Assembly (NCBI RefSeq): GCF_002897035.1
Contig: NZ_BAUX01000006.1
Span: forward strand, 124,001 to 188,000
Source of the DNA: Methylopila sp. Yamaguchi
GTDB taxonomy: Bacteria; Pseudomonadota; Alphaproteobacteria; Rhizobiales; Methylopilaceae
Reading direction: 5' to 3'
DNA length: 64,000 nt
A program made the position numbers and the translations under genes. This document shows, one piece after another, positions 61,373 through 64,000 of this stretch. Every line of letters begins with the position of its first letter. Position 1 is the stretch's first letter. The notes below the pieces were generated by a model. It did not search any database, was not told the origin of the DNA, and was given only the letters and a program-made list of their open reading frames with translations.

Positions 61373-62237
61373 AGGCCTCAAGGACGCCCACTCTGAGCGC
61401 CACGTCGGAATTGCGGATCCGCTTCAGGATCTGGTGCTGCACCTGGTACTTCAGCTGGCCGATCACCAGAGCGCCCACGCCGACGCCGTAGGGCAGGGCG
61501 ATCCCATCGTCGTTGGCGCCGACGCCCGCGATGCCCGTGGGGGGCACGGCGTTGATGTCGGCCGCGACCAGCAGGCTTGTGGCGGCCTCCAGCACGTCGC
61601 GTGAGATGACCTCGACGCCGGCGGAAGCCGCCGTCAGGATCACCTCGGCCTGCGGCACGAGCGCCTTCTTCTCGGCGTCGTCGGTCGCGACGGCGCAATC
61701 CAGAATGACGCCGAAGCGCTTCTTGAAGTCGATCGCTTTGACCTCGACGTCCTCGATCACCCGGTGGCTGACGAGCGTGACCTCCGCGCCCTGCTGGGCG
61801 GCGATCACCGCCGCGATGCCGCCGACGATGCCGGTCGCGCCGTAGATCTGCACCTTCGCGCCCTTCAGGCCTTCGGGGCGCTTCCCGGCCAGATGCTTCT
61901 CAACCAAGGCGATCATCGCGGCCGCGGTGGTGAAGGAGCCTGCGGGGTCGGCGAAGATCGAGATCTCGAACGGCGCGAACAGCGCGCCGCCTGCGGCCTT
62001 CATCTGGTCGAGCGCCAGGCTCGCGTCCTTGCCGCCGATGAACAGCACGGTGCGCTTGGCGTCGTCCGGCGAGCGCGAGAACATCGCGTCCTGGGTGAGG
62101 CCGACGACGTCCTTGAGACCCACCTCGACGTTCGCCGAGATCACGTGGAAGCCCGCGTCCACCGCCATGTTCACGTCGAACGGGCTCGTGTGCTTGAGCG
62201 GCGTGATCATGTGGAAGATCGGTTCAGCGTCGGACAT
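61344..62237 (-). CDS. mtdB: NAD(P)-dependent methylene-H4MPT dehydrogenase
   Basis: A 297-residue dehydrogenase oxidising methylene-H4MPT to methenyl-H4MPT with NAD or NADP. Nucleotide-binding motif GATGIVGGIAAVIAAQQGAEV near residue 135 (core GATGIVGG), start IFHMITPLKHTSPFDVNMAVDAGF characteristic of MtdA/MtdB. Without side-by-side comparison MtdA cannot be fully excluded, but the surrounding H4MPT genes favour MtdB. Overlaps the upstream gene by 14 bases. Confidence 0.94.
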   Translation of the reverse strand: MSDAEPIFHMITPLKHTSPFDVNMAVDAGFHVISANVEVGLKDVVGLTQDAMFSRSPDDAKRTVLFIGGKDASLALDQMKAAGGALFAPFEISIFADPAGSFTTAAAMIALVEKHLAGKRPEGLKGAKVQIYGATGIVGGIAAVIAAQQGAEVTLVSHRVIEDVEVKAIDFKKRFGVILDCAVATDDAEKKALVPQAEVILTAASAGVEVISRDVLEAATSLLVAADINAVPPTGIAGVGANDDGIALPYGVGVGALVIGQLKYQVQHQILKRIRNSDVALRVGVLEAYELARTLSA

Positions 62238-63282
62238 GCGTCTCTCCGGTAAGCAGAAGACCCTCCGCGCCGGCGTCGCCGGGAAGGTCCTCGATGTCGG
62301 CCCCGCGGCGCGCGCCGCGGGTGATTTCGAAGGCGACGTTCGGCCGGCCGGCGAAGCGCGCGCGGAGCTCCGCCGCGAGCGCCTCGGCCTCCCGCGCGTC
62401 GCCGAGGACGGCGAAGCCGGTCGGGCCCCATGAGCTCTGGCCGACGCCCGGCACGCCGCGCGCTTCGATCACGGCCAGGGCCTCCGCGACGTCGGCGCTG
62501 GTGAAGCGCCCGCCCTGAGCCTTTGCGAAATGATCGCCGAGGCGCCGCTGCATCTCGCCGATCGCGCGTCCGAAGGCGTGCGCGTCCCCTTCGGCGGCGG
62601 CGGGCATCGCGCCGAGCACGGCGAGACGGCACAGCCGATCGGCCAGCTCTTCGGGGAAGGGCGGCAGGCTCGCCATCGCGGCGGTCTCGCGCTGACCGCT
62701 CAGCCCGGCGAGGGCGTGGTCGTAGATCAGCAGGATTCGCCAGGACGAGGGGATCGCAGCGCGGGCGACGATCGGCGGCGGCTCGTCGCGGGCGCCGCGT
62801 CCGCCGTCGAGAATCACCCCGCCGGTTTCAAACGCGCCGAGGCCGATGCTGGAGCGCTGGCCGCGTCCCAGCGACGCGGCGAGCGCTCGGGGGCTGACGT
62901 TCAACGCCTCCAACCGCGCCAGAGCCGCCCCGACGGCGAGCCCGAGTTGAGTGCCCGATCCAAGGCCGGCGTGCGCCGGCAGGGCCTCCTCGACCTCCAC
63001 CGCCACCTTGTCGGACAGCTTGAACGCGGCGGCGAGCGTGCGGACCGCAGCCGCGGCGCGGTCGGCGTCAGGGCCCGTCGCGCTCAGGCGGGGCGCGCGG
63101 CGCAACGTCACGCGGGTGACAGGCGTCTCGAGGGAGAGGCCGAGCCCGCCGTAACGCCGTCCGAGAGCGCCGCCGAGATCCAGGAAACCGACGTGCAGGC
63201 GCCCGGGCGCGCTCACCCTTACGGCGTGCGGCGCTTCCGAGCCGCGTCGGGGCGGCGTTGCTGGCGTGCTGGTTCGGTCCAT
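62224..63282 (-). CDS. Beta-ribofuranosylaminobenzene 5'-phosphate synthase (beta-RFAP synthase)
   Basis: A 352-residue GHMP-kinase-fold enzyme performing the first committed step of H4MPT synthesis from p-aminobenzoate and PRPP (orf4 of the Methylobacterium cluster). The start APGRLHVGFLDLGGALGRRYGGLGLSLE and ALPAHAGLGSGTQLGLAVGAALARLE (core AGLGSGTQLGLAVG) are typical. First gene of the minus-strand operon; it lies 156 bases divergent from the pterin dehydratase gene. Confidence 0.92.
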   Translation of the reverse strand: MDRTSTPATPPRRGSEAPHAVRVSAPGRLHVGFLDLGGALGRRYGGLGLSLETPVTRVTLRRAPRLSATGPDADRAAAAVRTLAAAFKLSDKVAVEVEEALPAHAGLGSGTQLGLAVGAALARLEALNVSPRALAASLGRGQRSSIGLGAFETGGVILDGGRGARDEPPPIVARAAIPSSWRILLIYDHALAGLSGQRETAAMASLPPFPEELADRLCRLAVLGAMPAAAEGDAHAFGRAIGEMQRRLGDHFAKAQGGRFTSADVAEALAVIEARGVPGVGQSSWGPTGFAVLGDAREAEALAAELRARFAGRPNVAFEITRGARRGADIEDLPGDAGAEGLLLTGETHVRR

Positions 63283-63438
63283 GGCGTTTCCGCGCGCACC
63301 TTAGGGGCAGCAAACCGCCCGCGCCATCCTTGCGGGATGCGCCAAAAGCCTAGCCGGACGAAACGTCGCGCCGCGTTGCGCGGGTTGATCCGCCCATGTA
63401 ACGGTCCCGGTCAAATCAAAAACCCGAGGAGCGCCCAA

Positions 63439-63810
63439 GTGGCCGATCCGAAAACGACGATCCCGCCTGAGGAAGTCGAACGGCGTCTCGCCGCTGACCT
63501 TCCCAAGTGGCGGCTCGAGGACGGCTGGATACGCCGCACCTACAAGACGACAGGCTGGAAGAGCACGCTGATGGTGATCAACACCGTCGGCCATCTTGCC
63601 GAGGCGGCGTGGCACCATCCCGATCTGACCGCCTCCTACGCCTGGGTCGAAGTGCGTCTCATGTCGCACGACGCCAAGGGCATCACCGAGCGCGATTTCG
63701 AGCTCGCGGCGAAAATCGAGAGCGTCGTGCAGTGGAAGCCCGCGGAAGACGACGCCCTCGAAGGCACACCCCAAGGCGACCTTCGCTTCTCCTATGTGAA
63801 GTATGACTGA
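63439..63810 (+). CDS. 4a-hydroxytetrahydrobiopterin dehydratase-like protein
   Basis: A 123-residue pterin-4a-carbinolamine dehydratase-like protein (PCD/DCoH fold). Conserved stretch KWRLEDGWIRRTYKTTGWKSTLMVINTVGHLAEAAWHHPDLTASYAWVEVRLMSHDAKGITERDFELA (core HLAEAAWHHPDL and the GITERDF C-terminal motif). Homologs are known among H4MPT-cluster genes of methylotrophs, suggesting a pterin-handling role in cofactor synthesis rather than phenylalanine hydroxylation. It starts with GTG after CGAGGAG and reaches into the fhcB leader. Confidence 0.88.
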   Translation: MADPKTTIPPEEVERRLAADLPKWRLEDGWIRRTYKTTGWKSTLMVINTVGHLAEAAWHHPDLTASYAWVEVRLMSHDAKGITERDFELAAKIESVVQWKPAEDDALEGTPQGDLRFSYVKYD

Positions 63811-63817
63811 GGGCCAC

Positions 63818-64000
63818 ATGGCGGAAACGACGAGCCACGACGTCGTCTGCCCGTTCTGCGGGATCGGCTGCGACGACGTCACGCTCACCGTCGACGGCGC
63901 CGCCGTCACGGCGGCGGAGGGAACCTGCGGCCGCGCGGCGCAGCTGTTCGCGCGCTCCGGCGCTCCGGCGCCTTCGGCGCGGATCGCGGGCAGGGACGTC
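63818..64000 (+). CDS. fhcB: Formylmethanofuran dehydrogenase subunit B, partial
   Basis: Only about 61 residues before the window ends. The start reads MAETTSHDVVCPFCGIGCDDV, with C-P-F-C-G-I-G-C, a cysteine cluster motif (CxxCxxxC) resembling the Fe-S site of FwdB/FhcB proteins, then GTCGRAAQLF. In the methylotroph Fhc complex the B subunit helps hydrolyse formyl-H4MPT to formate. An in-frame ATG at 63803 overlaps the previous stop and is an alternative start. Confidence 0.78.
   Translation, partial: MAETTSHDVVCPFCGIGCDDVTLTVDGAAVTAAEGTCGRAAQLFARSGAPAPSARIAGRDV

Overview
The window is GC-rich (roughly two thirds G+C by eye) and densely coded. It reads as the chromosome of a methylotrophic alphaproteobacterium of the Hyphomicrobiales (Methylopila, Hansschlegelia or Methylobacterium-like). 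Three things support this: a complete pqqABCDE operon for the methanol dehydrogenase cofactor; a tetrahydromethanopterin (H4MPT) C1-oxidation cluster (beta-RFAP synthase, mtdB, an ATP-grasp gene, mch, and the start of a formylmethanofuran dehydrogenase B gene); and an ABC transport cluster of the type linked to PQQ alcohol dehydrogenases and, in Methylobacterium, to lanthanide uptake. The species assignment is inference. I saw no rRNA, insertion sequence, prophage or CRISPR array.

Layout. 1-4.5 kb: NnrU, a TPR protein, a tiny lipoprotein where BamB would be expected, der and a pyruvyl transferase. 4.5-10.6 kb (minus): orphan TctC protein, then the PQQ/lanthanide-type ABC cluster. 10.9-13.4 kb: a NitT/TauT-type ABC operon with a 19-residue leader frame. 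13.4-20.1 kb: SDR, cysD-cysNC, a small exported protein, cobF, an Rrf2 regulator and a RibD-like reductase. 20.2-27.3 kb: divergent serine hydroxymethyltransferase, methyltransferase, CaiB CoA-transferase, acyl-CoA dehydrogenase, LysR, TctC and MaoC proteins, possibly one catabolic module. 27.4-28.9 kb: stress protein, msrA, PHA-system protein. 29-32.4 kb: pqqEDCBA on the minus strand. 32.9-36 kb: cysS and cimA, then a frameshifted serine hydrolase remnant.

36.4-45 kb holds housekeeping genes (DUF599, DUF1489, DsrE-like, bamE, a cytochrome bc1 chaperone, DUF177, plsX, fabH, ihfA, a MerR regulator). 43.2-50.6 kb is tamA-tamB; tamB is unusually long and has four internal repeats of about 103 residues. 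50.6-58.5 kb mixes an Hpt protein, an outer-membrane protein, an MxaD-like protein with a YVTN beta-propeller, a lone response regulator, tRNA-Pro, DUF1810 and a KaiC-like ATPase translationally coupled to a hybrid histidine kinase. 58.5-64 kb has tRNA-Thr, a GNAT enzyme and the H4MPT cluster with a divergent pterin dehydratase-fhcB pair.

PQQ made by pqqABCDE would serve periplasmic methanol dehydrogenases (not in this window). The ABC cluster may supply or sense their metal, the MxaD-like protein may assist electron transfer, and the formaldehyde formed would be carried on H4MPT through MtdB, Mch and the Fhc complex to formate. Start codons were chosen from ribosome binding sites, gene overlaps and family length; all homology calls come from reading the proteins, without database searches.
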